DNA of 64,000 bases from Rhizobium mongolense USDA 1844 (GCF_000419765.1 NZ_ATTQ01000016.1:62001-126000), one strand, 5' to 3'. Positions 1-9,426 are shown, counted from the stretch's first letter. The notes: generated from the letters alone by a model not told the origin. Program-made: numbers and translations.

Positions 1-1857
1 ATACTGAACGCCAGCCGGTACAATATTGGCGCCCGGTAGATAGGTCGTGTCGCTGTCGCCGCGCAAAAGCATGTTCAGCTCGTGCAGCTTGCCGCGTTTG
101 CGCTCCCAGCCCATCCAGACGCCCTCTGACGGGTTGTAGAGGCGGCGGCGATGCAGGAGATAGAAGCGCGTTTTGCCGTCATAGGCGTAACGTGCCGAAA
201 GATTGGCGATTTCACGCCGGGCGTAGTCCAGCACTTCCAGATCGTTCGGCGTTTCCTCGACGTCACTGTCCGGCCAGTCGCTCAGCAGCGCGAAATAGAT
301 TTCGCCGCGCGGATTGGCGAGATAGTGAACCTCGAGATTGCGAACCAGGTCGTCGACGCTGTCTCGGTTCGAAATCAGGCATGGCACGACAAGCAGCGTG
401 CGTGCATCCTCCGGGATGCCTTCCTTGAACTCGTAGCCGACAAGCCGCGATGGCGTCACGAAGAAGGACAGCAAGGTATTGAAAAGACCTGTCGCGCCCT
501 CCGATGCCGGAAGAGAGAACATGATCAGCAATACGGCGATTTCCAACGTACCCATGCCGGCATTGGCCATGACGCGCCCGACGATCGCCATCGCAATGAC
601 GGTAAGCAGCATGACGGGGACGGCAATCGACAGCCAATTGAACTTGCGGACCGTTCGAACAAAATGCTGAACGAAGGTCGGACGATAATTGGCACGTTCT
701 TCAAGCTTCGGCCGGTGCATGCCGGCAAGAAAGCCGCCGACATTCGGCTCATGCGGTTGCGGCTCCTCGGAGGCCCTGGCTTCGCTGGTCATGTCGAGCG
801 CCAACTGGGCGACTTCCATTTCCGTCAGCGGGGAGCGCTTGGCGAGCTTTTCGATCTGTTTGCGGTATTTGTTGCGTGATCCCGAATCGAGGATGCCGTA
901 ATCGGAATTCTCCCAGAGCAACTTGTCGACATGGCTGACCTGCTCGACCCAGACCGACCATTCCGCGTCGTCGATCTCGCGAAGGCTCCGGATGATGTTG
1001 CCCATCGTGACATTGCCGGAGGAGAGGCGGCTATGCTCCGCCATCGTCGCTTCTTCGGTATCACGGCCGAGCATTTCCAGACGCTCGTCGAGCCAAGCGA
1101 TCGCAAGGCTAGACGCCTGCGAACCGTCGCGCATGCGATAGAGGAACTGCGTCGAGAAGGTATTGTCCTCGGCAAGCGGTTCGAGCGTCCTCAGATACTC
1201 CGCAGCCTTCGTCGGATCGTCCAAACGCACGAGTTCATCGGCCGCTTCGTTCGCACGGCGGCGTATGCGCCGGCTGCGTTCAACGCGGCTGGAAATGCGA
1301 CGGAGGTTTTCGACGAGAACATAACGCACGAGTGAGGGGACTGCCCAAAGCTCACCGATGCGCAACGTCTCACCCAGCTGGAAGCCATCGACAAGCGCCG
1401 TTAGACTTTCCTGTGAAACGGTGCTGTGGGTGTGAGCGACATAGAGCCAGGCGAGCACCAGCGTGCGCGGTACCTGCACACCATCGACGTCGATGGTCGG
1501 CAGCTCGCGATAGAAGCGCCGCGGGAAGTCGCGGCGGACCTCCTGAATTGCCTCTTCGACGATATAGTGGTTATCGAGAAGCCATTCGGCGGCAGGCGTT
1601 ATTGTCTCACCCGCCTCCACGTCGGCCGCGGTCGTGCGGTAAACGCGCAGGATTTCCTTCTCGTTCTCCTTATGTCGTGCAAAAAAATCGAAGGCAGTAA
1701 AAGCCGGCAGCGAATCGACGCCTTTGCGGGCGATCGATTCACCCATCGCCTTGATGTCTTCAATCGACAGGTAGGTCGAGCGGACCGAGTCGCTGTGATC
1801 GATGTGCTTGACTTCGGATTCGCGCGACGGGTTTGGAGACGGAATGGAAATGGTCAT
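1..1857 (-). CDS. ndvB: Cyclic beta-1,2-glucan synthase, N-terminal part (cut by window edge)
   Basis: This is the first 619 codons of a very large inner-membrane enzyme that makes periplasmic cyclic beta-1,2-glucan from UDP-glucose, needed for osmotic adaptation and plant infection in rhizobia. The family is about 2,800 residues, so roughly a fifth is visible. The translation starts MTISIPSPNPSRES. Near residue 100 it has the family-like stretch TPAAEWLLDNHYIVEE. Two hydrophobic segments lie at about residues 410-470, before the glycosyltransferase region begins. No strong Shine-Dalgarno precedes the ATG at 1857; it is chosen because it begins the recognisable N-terminus. The open reading frame continues past base 1. 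Family recognition is confident; the exact start is less so. Confidence 0.93.
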   Translation of the reverse strand, partial: MTISIPSPNPSRESEVKHIDHSDSVRSTYLSIEDIKAMGESIARKGVDSLPAFTAFDFFARHKENEKEILRVYRTTAADVEAGETITPAAEWLLDNHYIVEEAIQEVRRDFPRRFYRELPTIDVDGVQVPRTLVLAWLYVAHTHSTVSQESLTALVDGFQLGETLRIGELWAVPSLVRYVLVENLRRISSRVERSRRIRRRANEAADELVRLDDPTKAAEYLRTLEPLAEDNTFSTQFLYRMRDGSQASSLAIAWLDERLEMLGRDTEEATMAEHSRLSSGNVTMGNIIRSLREIDDAEWSVWVEQVSHVDKLLWENSDYGILDSGSRNKYRKQIEKLAKRSPLTEMEVAQLALDMTSEARASEEPQPHEPNVGGFLAGMHRPKLEERANYRPTFVQHFVRTVRKFNWLSIAVPVMLLTVIAMAIVGRVMANAGMGTLEIAVLLIMFSLPASEGATGLFNTLLSFFVTPSRLVGYEFKEGIPEDARTLLVVPCLISNRDSVDDLVRNLEVHYLANPRGEIYFALLSDWPDSDVEETPNDLEVLDYARREIANLSARYAYDGKTRFYLLHRRRLYNPSEGVWMGWERKRGKLHELNMLLRGDSDTTYLPGANIVPAGVQY

Positions 1858-2318
1858 GGGTTCGGTTCTGGGTCCAAACTAAGGTTATGGTAATTTTGCC
1901 TAGCCTTTTGCACCGGCAATTATGACTGCGACATGAACGGCCAAGGGGCTTTCCAGGAAGATGCGAAAGCCACAGATTTCCGATACGAAACGGTTTAGGC
2001 CTGATTTATGGCACGATTCTGCCGGTCAGAGCTGCATTTTGCCTCCACCCCCGAAGAACCATCCGGGAAAGTTGGACACCCTCCCGATAATTCAAGTCAA
2101 GAGGCACGGAATTGCCCAGCTTTGCTTGCCTCGATTTAGGCAGTTCTTCGCTATTCAAAAGAAAAATCCGGCACCCATCGGGCACCGGATTTTCAAACGT
2201 GATTGGACCGCTGTTGTTGTTGGCCGAAAATTCCCGGTTCACGCAGAAGAATGTCCCAGCCAGCGATTTGAGAAGTGAATTCGTAATGTGCCGGCAACAT
2301 GCCTGCACGACAGCTCGA
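1858..2318. other. Intergenic region upstream of ndvB
   Basis: About 460 bases separate ndvB from the next small gene, which is on the same strand. It holds a terminator-like hairpin at 2163-2193 and must contain the ndvB promoter if ndvB is transcribed independently. I see no convincing reading frame, tRNA or other structured RNA. The plus-strand frames here lack a ribosome binding site and recognisable product. Confidence 0.5.
2163..2193 (-). terminator. Rho-independent terminator of the 54-aa gene
   Basis: The inverted repeat AAAATCCGG / CCGGATTTT encloses a second short CCC/GGG pairing. Read on the minus strand it is followed by a T-rich run (TTTTTCTTTT). It lies about 125 bases past the stop of the small membrane protein gene, before ndvB, and so should separate the two transcripts. 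Confidence 0.65.
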
Positions 2319-2483
2319 TCAGCCGATAACGCCGCAGACCAAGGCTGCAACAAAAGCGAACGCCGCGGTAAACAGGGTGGCATTCAGCGCAAAATGAAGC
2401 TTTTGGCGCATTGAAGCCGGCTTCTTGGCCGGTACGGAACCATAATAGTTCGCTTGAGCATGCGAAATACCCAGGTCTGCCAT
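2319..2483 (-). CDS. Small single-span membrane protein, function unknown
   Basis: A 54-residue protein (MADLGISHAQ...) with a polar N-terminal half and one hydrophobic segment (about residues 30-53, rich in Ala, Val and Phe) running to the C-terminus. The start at 2483 is fixed by a strong Shine-Dalgarno, GGAGG, eight bases upstream; a longer in-frame start at 2528 is not supported. It is followed by a hairpin terminator and lies upstream of ndvB in the same direction. No family is recognised. The good ribosome site and clean membrane segment argue for a real gene. Confidence 0.6.
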   Translation of the reverse strand: MADLGISHAQANYYGSVPAKKPASMRQKLHFALNATLFTAAFAFVAALVCGVIG

Positions 2484-2607
2484 GTGTTGCCTCCGTCTCT
2501 TATTATTGGCGCGGCGGTCTGCCGGCACTGATATTCCTATATTCTCTATAAGCTAGGTAGAGATAAATTTCCTTCCAGAGCGCGAGGGATAGAAAATCTG
2601 ACCCGGC

Positions 2608-2796
2608 TCAGCAAAGAGTGTGCCATGCCCAGATCAACGAACGCTCGATTGCGTTTTCTTCTCTTTGGGCACCCGAGGAAGCCTCGATCAATCGGCGATC
2701 TTTTTCAGCGGGAATGGAAACGCTTGTCTGCTCGCCCCGTTCGACCTTGGCCGGAGGATCGAGATATCCCATGGTCATTCCGCCGAGAAAGAACAT
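2608..2796 (-). CDS. Small hypothetical protein (62 aa)
   Basis: A 62-residue reading frame with a near-ideal ribosome site (GGAGGTGAGGC directly before the ATG at 2796). The product is hydrophilic, with several Arg/Glu residues, and has no signal peptide or clear domain. No homologue is recognised. It stands alone between the peptide transporter operon and the 54-aa membrane protein gene, on the same strand as both. Support comes mainly from the ribosome site, so it may be a short regulatory or stress peptide, or a spurious frame. Confidence 0.45.
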   Translation of the reverse strand: MFFLGGMTMGYLDPPAKVERGEQTSVSIPAEKDRRLIEASSGAQREENAIERSLIWAWHTLC

Positions 2797-2932
2797 GCCT
2801 CACCTCCACGATCACGAAAGCTAACACTCGTTAACAGGATCATGACAGATGAAAACCGGCTGTCAATAGTCTAGTCGAATAGTCGTCTTTTAACGGCTGC
2901 TTAACCTTGAATGGCCAGTACCCGAAAGGATT

Positions 2933-3706
2933 TCAAATATTTGAAAAATCTGCATTTCTGGTTTTGACGAAGCCTTTGCTCGCAATCATCAAATTTCGCG
3001 TGTAATCCTCATGAACGTCCCCGCTGGCCAGTTGATCAGAGGTCAGCCGTTCGACGACGGCGCCGTTGCGCATCACGGCAAGCCTTTCACACATATGGGT
3101 AACGACACCAAGGTCGTGGCTCACCATGACAAAGGTCAGTTTGCGGTCGCGCCTGATCTGTTCCAGTAGATTGAGCACCTCCGCCTGCACGGAAGCGTCG
3201 AGCGCCGAAGTCGGTTCATCGAGCAGCAGGATCGACGGCTCGACGATCAGGGCGCGCGCAATCGCCACACGCTGCCGCTGGCCGCCGGAAAGCTGGTGCG
3301 GATAGCGGAAGCGGAAGCCGTTTCCAAGGCCGACCTCGTCCAGTGCCCGCGCGATGCGCTTCTCGCTGTCGGCAATCCCGTGAATTGCCAATGGCTCAAG
3401 CAGCAGCCGGTCGATCGTCTGCCGTGGGTGCAGCGAGCCATAAGGGTCCTGGAACACCATCTGGACATTTCGATAGAACCTCTTGCTGCGTTTTGCACCC
3501 TGCAGCAGCTGATCATGAACGCGAATTGCGCCACCCTTGACCGGCGCCAGGCCCGCTATCGCACGCAGCAGCGTCGACTTGCCGGAGCCGGATTCCCCAA
3601 CCAGCCCGAAGGAGCCGCCGGATGCCACCGCGATGCTGACATCTTGAAGCGCATGAAAATCGTCATAGACGACGCTGAGATTTTCGACCGAAAGCGCCGC
3701 ACTCAT
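2933..3706 (-). CDS. Peptide ABC transporter ATP-binding protein (DppF/OppF type)
   Basis: A 257-residue ATPase subunit of an inner-membrane oligopeptide/dipeptide importer. Visible motifs are Walker A (GESGSGKST), the signature LSGGQRQR, Walker B (LLLDEPTSALD) and the switch His in MVSHDLG. The ATG at 3706 overlaps the stop of the preceding ATPase gene by four bases (ATGA) and has GGAG eight bases upstream; a GTG at 3715 is less likely. It is the last gene of the operon dipeptidase, binding protein, two permeases, two ATPases. Substrate specificity cannot be read from this subunit. Confidence 0.93.
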   Translation of the reverse strand: MSAALSVENLSVVYDDFHALQDVSIAVASGGSFGLVGESGSGKSTLLRAIAGLAPVKGGAIRVHDQLLQGAKRSKRFYRNVQMVFQDPYGSLHPRQTIDRLLLEPLAIHGIADSEKRIARALDEVGLGNGFRFRYPHQLSGGQRQRVAIARALIVEPSILLLDEPTSALDASVQAEVLNLLEQIRRDRKLTFVMVSHDLGVVTHMCERLAVMRNGAVVERLTSDQLASGDVHEDYTRNLMIASKGFVKTRNADFSNI

Positions 3707-4536
3707 GCAGCCCACTCCGGCTTGCGGTCGAGCACCGGCAGCGGATGGCGATCTTCTCCGATTTGCGGCATGCAGTTCAAAAGTCCCTGCGTATAGGGAT
3801 GCTGTGCATTTTTAAGGTCAGATGCCCTAAGCTCTTCAACGATCCTTCCGGCATACATCACGATGACGCGGTCGCAGAACGAGGAAACAAGACGCAGATC
3901 ATGCGACACGAAGATGAGCCCCATGCCGCGCTCGGAAACCAGCTTGTCCAGGATCTTCAACACGTCGAGCTGCACGGTGACGTCGAGCGCCGAGGTCGGC
4001 TCGTCAGCGATCAACAGTTCCGGCCCGGCAATCAGCATCATGGCGATCATTGCACGCTGGCCCATGCCGCCTGAGACCTCATGCGGGTAGAGATCGAAGA
4101 CACGCTTCGGATCGCGAATCTGCACCGCCTCCAGCATCGCAAGCGCCCGTTCGGTCGCCTCGGCCTTGCTGACCTTCTCATGCGTTCTCAGCGTCTCGCA
4201 GATCTGCCGGCCGATCGACATCACCGGATCGAGCGAATACTTCGGATCCTGCAACACCATGGCGATGCGCTTGCCACGCAGGAGCCGCCGTTCTTTCGCT
4301 GAAGCCTGGATGAGATCGATGCCGTTGAAGTCGAGCTTGTCGGCCGTGACGATGCCGTGCTTCGGCGTGAGCCCCATGATCGCTCGGCCGGTCTGCGACT
4401 TGCCGGATCCCGACTCCCCGACAATGCCGAGGCGCTCCCTGTCCAGTGTAAAGGAAACGCCGCGAACAGCTTCGATCACGCCGGTGCGCGTCGGGTAGCT
4501 GACCTTCAGATTGTCGACCGTCAGCAAAGCCGTCAT
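3703..4536 (-). CDS. Peptide ABC transporter ATP-binding protein (DppD/OppD type)
   Basis: A 277-residue ATPase that pairs with the downstream DppF-type subunit. It has Walker A (GESGSGKSQTG), the signature segment VSGGMGQRAMIA, Walker B (LLIADEPTSALD) and the switch motif FVSHDLRL. The start at 4536 (MTALLTVDNL) overlaps the end of the dppC-like gene by four bases, indicating translational coupling. A longer in-frame extension into the permease gene is a shadow. The C-terminal region, with HPYTQGLLNCMP, is typical of the oligopeptide-transport ATPase C-terminal domain. Confidence 0.93.
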   Translation of the reverse strand: MTALLTVDNLKVSYPTRTGVIEAVRGVSFTLDRERLGIVGESGSGKSQTGRAIMGLTPKHGIVTADKLDFNGIDLIQASAKERRLLRGKRIAMVLQDPKYSLDPVMSIGRQICETLRTHEKVSKAEATERALAMLEAVQIRDPKRVFDLYPHEVSGGMGQRAMIAMMLIAGPELLIADEPTSALDVTVQLDVLKILDKLVSERGMGLIFVSHDLRLVSSFCDRVIVMYAGRIVEELRASDLKNAQHPYTQGLLNCMPQIGEDRHPLPVLDRKPEWAA

Positions 4537-5468
4537 TGGCCGCTCTCCTTGGGATCGAGCGCATCGCGAAGGCCGTCGCCAAGCAGGTTGAAACCGAGGC
4601 TGACGATGAGGATCGCAATACCCGGCATGGCTGCGACCCACCATTGATCGAGAATGAAACGGCGACCCGAGGCGATCATTGCACCCCATTCCGGCAGTGG
4701 CGGCTGCGCGCCGAGACCGAGAAAGCCGAGACCGGCGGCCGTCAGGATGATACCCGCCATGTCGAGCGTTACGCGAACGATCAGCGACGAGAGGCAGAGC
4801 GGCATGACGTGACGGATGATGATGCGGACCGGCGATGCACCCATCAGCTTGACCGCCGAGATGTAATCCGAGCGCCGCACCGTCAGCGTTTCCGCCCGGG
4901 CGATGCGTGCGTAAGGAGGCCAGGACGTGATTGCAATCGCGATGATCGCGTTTTGGATGCCCGGCCCGAGTGCCGCGACAAAGGCAAGCGCCAGCACCAG
5001 CTTCGGGAACGCCAGGAAGATATCGGTGATGCGCATCAGCACTGCATCCACCCATCCGCCGGCATAGCCGGAGACCGTGCCGACAATCAGTCCAATCGGC
5101 GCCGAGATGATCGCCACCAGCACGACGACGAAGAGCGTCAGCCGCGACCCGTAGATCAGGCGTGAAAGGATATCGCGACCCTGGTCGTCCGTGCCGAGCA
5201 GATACTCGCCCGTACCCGGCGGCAGAAGTCGCGCATTCTTTAGATCGCCGACCACCGGCGAATGCGTGGCCAAGAGATCCGCGAAGGCGGCAACGAAGAG
5301 CAGCGCGATAATGATAATGAGACCAAGGACGGCAAGCTTGTTTGCACTGAACTGCCGCCAGGTCACATAGGCGCGCCCGAGACGGGCTTGTACGCGTGAT
5401 TGCGGGCGATCGGAAAGCAGCCACTCGCGGCGGCTCATCGGCGCTGGCTGGCTGGCTGGAACCGTCAT
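4533..5468 (-). CDS. Peptide ABC transporter permease (DppC type)
   Basis: A 311-residue inner-membrane permease. It has an N-terminal cytoplasmic tail and one span at about residues 45-65. The periplasmic loop carries LLGTDDQGRDILSRLIYGSR, the hallmark of DppC/OppC proteins, and five further spans follow. The EAA-type loop that contacts the ATPase is near SDYISAVKLMGASP. The start at 5468 overlaps the dppB-like stop by four bases. It forms the translocation pore with the DppB-type subunit just upstream. Confidence 0.92.
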   Translation of the reverse strand: MTVPASQPAPMSRREWLLSDRPQSRVQARLGRAYVTWRQFSANKLAVLGLIIIIALLFVAAFADLLATHSPVVGDLKNARLLPPGTGEYLLGTDDQGRDILSRLIYGSRLTLFVVVLVAIISAPIGLIVGTVSGYAGGWVDAVLMRITDIFLAFPKLVLALAFVAALGPGIQNAIIAIAITSWPPYARIARAETLTVRRSDYISAVKLMGASPVRIIIRHVMPLCLSSLIVRVTLDMAGIILTAAGLGFLGLGAQPPLPEWGAMIASGRRFILDQWWVAAMPGIAILIVSLGFNLLGDGLRDALDPKESGQ

Positions 5469-6532
5469 CGGCTTCGCGTCCTTGGATCGAGCGTCCGGTA
5501 GAGAAGATCGGACAGGAGGTTGATGCCGATGAACACCGTGCCGATGACGATCGTGCCGCCGAGAACCGCGTTCATATCGGCATTCTGCAGGGAATTGGTG
5601 ATGTAGAGGCCAATGCCCGGCCAGGAGAACACCGTCTCCGTCAGCACCGAGCCTTCGAGAAGCCCGGCGTAGGAGAGCGCAATCACCGTCACAAGCGGCA
5701 CCGCGGCATTGCGCAATGCGTGGCCCCAAATTACCCGGGTTTCCGAAAGCCCCTTGGCACGCGCAGCCACGATATATTCCTGACTGAGCTCGTTCAGCAT
5801 GAAGCTGCGCGTCATCCGGCTGATATAGGCGAGTGAGAAATAGCCGAGCAGCGATGCCGGCAAGATAATGTGCCGGAAGACGTCGTAAAAGACGTCCCAC
5901 TGCCCCTGCCAGACGCTGTCGATCAGATAAAAGCCGGTAATCGGCGTGAACGTATATTCAAAGACAATATCGATGCGTCCCGGGAAGGCCACCCAGCGCA
6001 GTTGCGCATAGAATATGACGAGCGAGATCAAGGCCAGCCAGAAGATTGGCACGGAATAGCCGACAAGCCCGACGACACGCACGATCTGGTCGGCAAGGCT
6101 GCCGCGCCGCACAGCCGCAAGCACGCCGAGCGGGATGCCAATGAGGGCGCCAATAATGGTACCGAGGGTCGCAAGCTCAATCGTTGCCGGAAAGACGCGA
6201 CGGATATCGGTCATCACCGGATTGGTGGTCAGCACCGAATTGCCGAAATCACCGGAAAGGATACCTTTGATATAGATGAAGAATTGCTGATAGAGCGGCA
6301 GATTGAAGCCGAGCTCTTCACGCACGCGCTCCACGACATGCGTCGGTGCGCGGTCGCCAAGGATTGCAAGAACCGGATCGATCGGCACGACACGTCCGAT
6401 GAAGAAGGTGACGGCCAGAAGTCCGAGATAGGTCGTCACGGCAGCGATCAGGAAACGCCCGATTGCTTTCGCGAGTGGAACGGCACGACCCTTGGCGGGC
6501 CGCGCCTCCATTTTTGTTTCGATAATGCTCAA
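5465..6532 (-). CDS. Peptide ABC transporter permease (DppB type)
   Basis: A 355-residue inner-membrane permease with an N-terminal span followed by the DppB/OppB family segment containing PIDPVLAILGDRAP and a cluster of five more spans. The coupling loop is recognisable at EYIVAARAKGLSE. It is somewhat longer than average because of a larger loop between spans around residues 190-225. It lies 18 bases downstream of the binding-protein gene and is translationally coupled to the DppC-type gene. Confidence 0.92.
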   Translation of the reverse strand: MSIIETKMEARPAKGRAVPLAKAIGRFLIAAVTTYLGLLAVTFFIGRVVPIDPVLAILGDRAPTHVVERVREELGFNLPLYQQFFIYIKGILSGDFGNSVLTTNPVMTDIRRVFPATIELATLGTIIGALIGIPLGVLAAVRRGSLADQIVRVVGLVGYSVPIFWLALISLVIFYAQLRWVAFPGRIDIVFEYTFTPITGFYLIDSVWQGQWDVFYDVFRHIILPASLLGYFSLAYISRMTRSFMLNELSQEYIVAARAKGLSETRVIWGHALRNAAVPLVTVIALSYAGLLEGSVLTETVFSWPGIGLYITNSLQNADMNAVLGGTIVIGTVFIGINLLSDLLYRTLDPRTRSR

Positions 6533-6550
6533 CGAACGAATCCTGCCGGA

Positions 6551-8194
6551 TTATTCCTTGGCGATTGGGCCGACGAAGTTCGTATCGAAGCTTGGTCCGA
6601 GTTTGAAGTCCTTCAGGTTCTTGCGATAGCCGGCGACTTCGATCTGCTGGAAGATGAAGACGAAGGGGCTGTTTTCCAGGTACTTCTTCTGGATATCCTG
6701 GTACATCGCGGCGCGCTTGGCACCGTCGCGCTCAAGCAGTGCTGCCTTAGCCTGCTTGTCGAGTTCCGGCGTTTCGAAGGTATTGCGCCATGCGAGCGTC
6801 TTGTTCGTGCCCGCATCCGAATTGTCCGGGTTCGCCGTGAAGGTATCGGCATTCGAGTTCGGGTCGAAATAGTCGGAACCCCATTGGCCGATATACATGT
6901 CGTGCGTTCGGGCGCGGTATTTCGTCAGCGTCTGTTTGCCGTCGCCCGGAATGATCTCGAGTTTCACGCCGGCTTGCGCCAGCGTCTGCTGCATGGATTC
7001 GGCAATGCCGGTGACAGGCTGAGTGTTCCGCACGTCCATCGTCACCGAGAAGCCATCCGCAAGACCGGCCTTTGCCAGCAGTTCCTTTGCCTTGGCGACG
7101 TCGAGCTTGAACGGATTTTCGTCAAGCGCGCCGAGCTGGCCCTTCGGCAGGAATGTCTGGTGGATTTCGCCGATGCCCTTGATGAGCGTCGAGCTGATCG
7201 CATCGTAATCGACGAGATACTTGAAGGCCTGCTGCACCTCCGGCTTCTTCAGCTTCTCGTTCTTGAGGTTGAGGCTGACATAATAGATCGTGCTTTTCGG
7301 TGCACTCGTCGCCGCAAGGTCAGCGTTTTTCGAAACAGCGTCGAGATCGCCCGGCTCGAGATTGCGCGCGATATCGATGTCGCCTGCCTCCAGCGCCAGA
7401 CGTTGCGCGGCACTTTCCTTCATGTTGCGGTAGATGACGCGGTTCAGCTTCGGCTTGTCGCCGTAGTAATTGTCGTTGCGCTCCAGCACGACGACTTCGT
7501 TTGCGCGCCATTCACGAAGCTTGTAGGCGCCGGAGCCGGCATAGCCCGTCTTCAGCCATTCATTGCCGAAGTCGTTGTCATACTTGTATTCGGCGCTCGG
7601 CGTCATCGGCTTGATGTGATCCATCACCAGCTTCTTGTCGACCACGGAGGCAACCGTCGCCGTCAGGCAGTTCAGGACGAAGCTCGGCGCGTAGGCCTTG
7701 TCGACCGTGAAGACGAACGTGTTTTCGTCCGCAGCCTTGGCCTTTTCAGTCACGTTGTCTCCGGTCAGGCCGAACTGCGTCAGGATGAATGCCGGGCTCT
7801 TGTCGAGTTTGACGGCGCGCTCGAAGGACCAGGCGACATCTTCAGCGGTGACCGGGTTGCCGGAGGCGAACTTCAGACCGGGCTTCAGCTTGAACGTATA
7901 GGTCAGGCCGTCATCGGAGACGCTCCAGCTCTCGGCAAGATCACCCTTGACCTTCGTCGTGTCGTTGAGGTCGAGGCGGACCAGCAGGCTATAGGAGTTG
8001 GTTGTCATTTCCGCCGTTGAAAGCTCGAAGGCCTCACCTGGATCCATCGTAATGATGTCATCGATGGCGAAACCTTCGACGAGCGTATCCTTCGGCGTCT
8101 CGGCAAAAGCGGCAGGTGCCGTCAGCATGAGCAGCGAAAGCGCGGCACCCGCAGAAAGGGCACGAAAGTTGCGGCTGAGTTTAGTAATCATCAT
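6551..8194 (-). CDS. Periplasmic peptide-binding protein of ABC importer (SBP family 5)
   Basis: A 547-residue solute-binding protein. It has an N-terminal signal peptide (hydrophobic stretch, likely cleavage after AFA) and then the SBP_bac_5 fold, recognisable by LAESWSVSDDGLTYTFKL and the ASGNPVTAEDVAWSFERA segment. It delivers the substrate, probably short peptides, to the permease encoded downstream. An AGGGGA-type ribosome site precedes the ATG at 8194; a second ATG follows immediately. Adjacent to an M19 dipeptidase, which supports peptides as substrate, but family 5 proteins can also bind other ligands. Confidence 0.92.
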   Translation of the reverse strand: MMITKLSRNFRALSAGAALSLLMLTAPAAFAETPKDTLVEGFAIDDIITMDPGEAFELSTAEMTTNSYSLLVRLDLNDTTKVKGDLAESWSVSDDGLTYTFKLKPGLKFASGNPVTAEDVAWSFERAVKLDKSPAFILTQFGLTGDNVTEKAKAADENTFVFTVDKAYAPSFVLNCLTATVASVVDKKLVMDHIKPMTPSAEYKYDNDFGNEWLKTGYAGSGAYKLREWRANEVVVLERNDNYYGDKPKLNRVIYRNMKESAAQRLALEAGDIDIARNLEPGDLDAVSKNADLAATSAPKSTIYYVSLNLKNEKLKKPEVQQAFKYLVDYDAISSTLIKGIGEIHQTFLPKGQLGALDENPFKLDVAKAKELLAKAGLADGFSVTMDVRNTQPVTGIAESMQQTLAQAGVKLEIIPGDGKQTLTKYRARTHDMYIGQWGSDYFDPNSNADTFTANPDNSDAGTNKTLAWRNTFETPELDKQAKAALLERDGAKRAAMYQDIQKKYLENSPFVFIFQQIEVAGYRKNLKDFKLGPSFDTNFVGPIAKE

Positions 8195-8239
8195 TGATCT
8201 GGTCCCCTGTTATTGATTGATTACAAAGCAATATTTTGG

Positions 8240-9298
8240 CTAGGCGTTCTTCTCCCCCCACGCCGAAGCCAGGATACGAAGCCAGTTCTCGCTGGCGAGT
8301 TTCCGTCGATCCTCCTCACCATATCCAACGTCCCGGAGAGCGGCAATCAGCTTCTGGTTGCCAGCCGCGTCGCCTATTTCCTCCGGAATGGTCGCGCCGT
8401 CGAAATCGGATCCGAGCGCAACGCAATCGATCCCAACGCGGTCGACGAGATAGTTGATATGGCGGATCATGTCCCTGATCGGTGTGTCGCCTTCGGAGCG
8501 GCCATCCGGCCTCAGCATCGCAGTGGCGTAATTGAGACCGATTAGCCCCTTGCTCTCCCTGATCGCATCAAGCTGCTTATCCGTCAGATTGCGCGCCACC
8601 GGCGTCAGCGCATGCACGTTCGAATGCGTAGCGACCAGTGGTTGATCTGTTGTCCTCGCGACGTCCCAGAAGCCCTTCTCCGTTATGTGGGACAGATCGA
8701 TCATGATGCCCAGGCGATTGCATTCGCGCACCAGCTGAAAGCCGGCACTGGTCAGCCCCGGCGCAGTATCTGGCGACATCGGGAAGGCGAAGGGCACGCC
8801 GTGTCCGAAGACGTTATGCCTGCTCCAGACAGGTCCCAGAGAGCGCAAGCCTGCGGCATGGAAGACCTCGAGCGCGGATAGATCGGGCCCAATCGCCTCG
8901 CAGCCTTCCATATGCATGACCGCGGCAAAAACACCGCTTGCCATGGCGTTGCGGATGTCCTTCACCGTCCGGCAGAGGCGCCAGGCACCTGCCTTGTCGA
9001 GACGCAGTGCAATCGCCGCCATCTCGGTCGCGACGCCAAGCGACGGCAGCCGGTCGAGAGGTGCGGCCAGCGGCGTTTCGTAATGTCCGTTTTGATCGGG
9101 ATCGGCAAAGACGAGATCGCCGGAGGGCACGTAGATGGCGCAAAGGCCGCCGGCGAGACCACCCTGCCGCGCGCGTGGCCCATCGATGTGGCCTGATGTC
9201 GTCCCGTTCAGAAATTCGGCAACCGGGTCGTTGCCATCCCTTTCATGTGTCCAAAGCCTGAGGAGAACGTCATTATGGCCATCAAATACAAGCTGCAT
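8240..9298 (-). CDS. Membrane-dipeptidase family metallopeptidase (M19)
   Basis: A 352-residue zinc dipeptidase of the renal-dipeptidase family. Metal-binding residues are visible as HND near the N-terminus (FDGHNDVL), the Glu in MEGCEAIGPD, and the histidines in ATHSNVHAL; SDFDGA near the C-terminus is also characteristic. No signal peptide is seen, so it is probably cytoplasmic. The ATG at 9298 is preferred over an upstream one because of the AGGA site before it and because the family begins at this point. It is the first gene of the peptide transporter operon, which suggests that imported dipeptides are split by this enzyme. Confidence 0.9.
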   Translation of the reverse strand: MQLVFDGHNDVLLRLWTHERDGNDPVAEFLNGTTSGHIDGPRARQGGLAGGLCAIYVPSGDLVFADPDQNGHYETPLAAPLDRLPSLGVATEMAAIALRLDKAGAWRLCRTVKDIRNAMASGVFAAVMHMEGCEAIGPDLSALEVFHAAGLRSLGPVWSRHNVFGHGVPFAFPMSPDTAPGLTSAGFQLVRECNRLGIMIDLSHITEKGFWDVARTTDQPLVATHSNVHALTPVARNLTDKQLDAIRESKGLIGLNYATAMLRPDGRSEGDTPIRDMIRHINYLVDRVGIDCVALGSDFDGATIPEEIGDAAGNQKLIAALRDVGYGEEDRRKLASENWLRILASAWGEKNA

Positions 9299-9426
9299 CT
9301 GTTTTCCTGCTCTGCCCTGCCGAGCAAATGACAAGCGTGCAGAATAGAAAAGCTGGCAGAATTGGCCAGCCCCCTTCTCAGAAATTTATAGCGGATGGGT
9401 AAACGTGCCTTGGCTTGAATGAAAAC

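Noticed and set aside
5870..8020. 716-codon plus-strand frame opposite the peptide transporter genes
   Set aside because: It is antisense to well-supported permease and binding-protein genes. High GC content leaves few stops in the antisense frame. Its composition (many His, Arg, Asp) is typical of antisense translation, and no domain is present.
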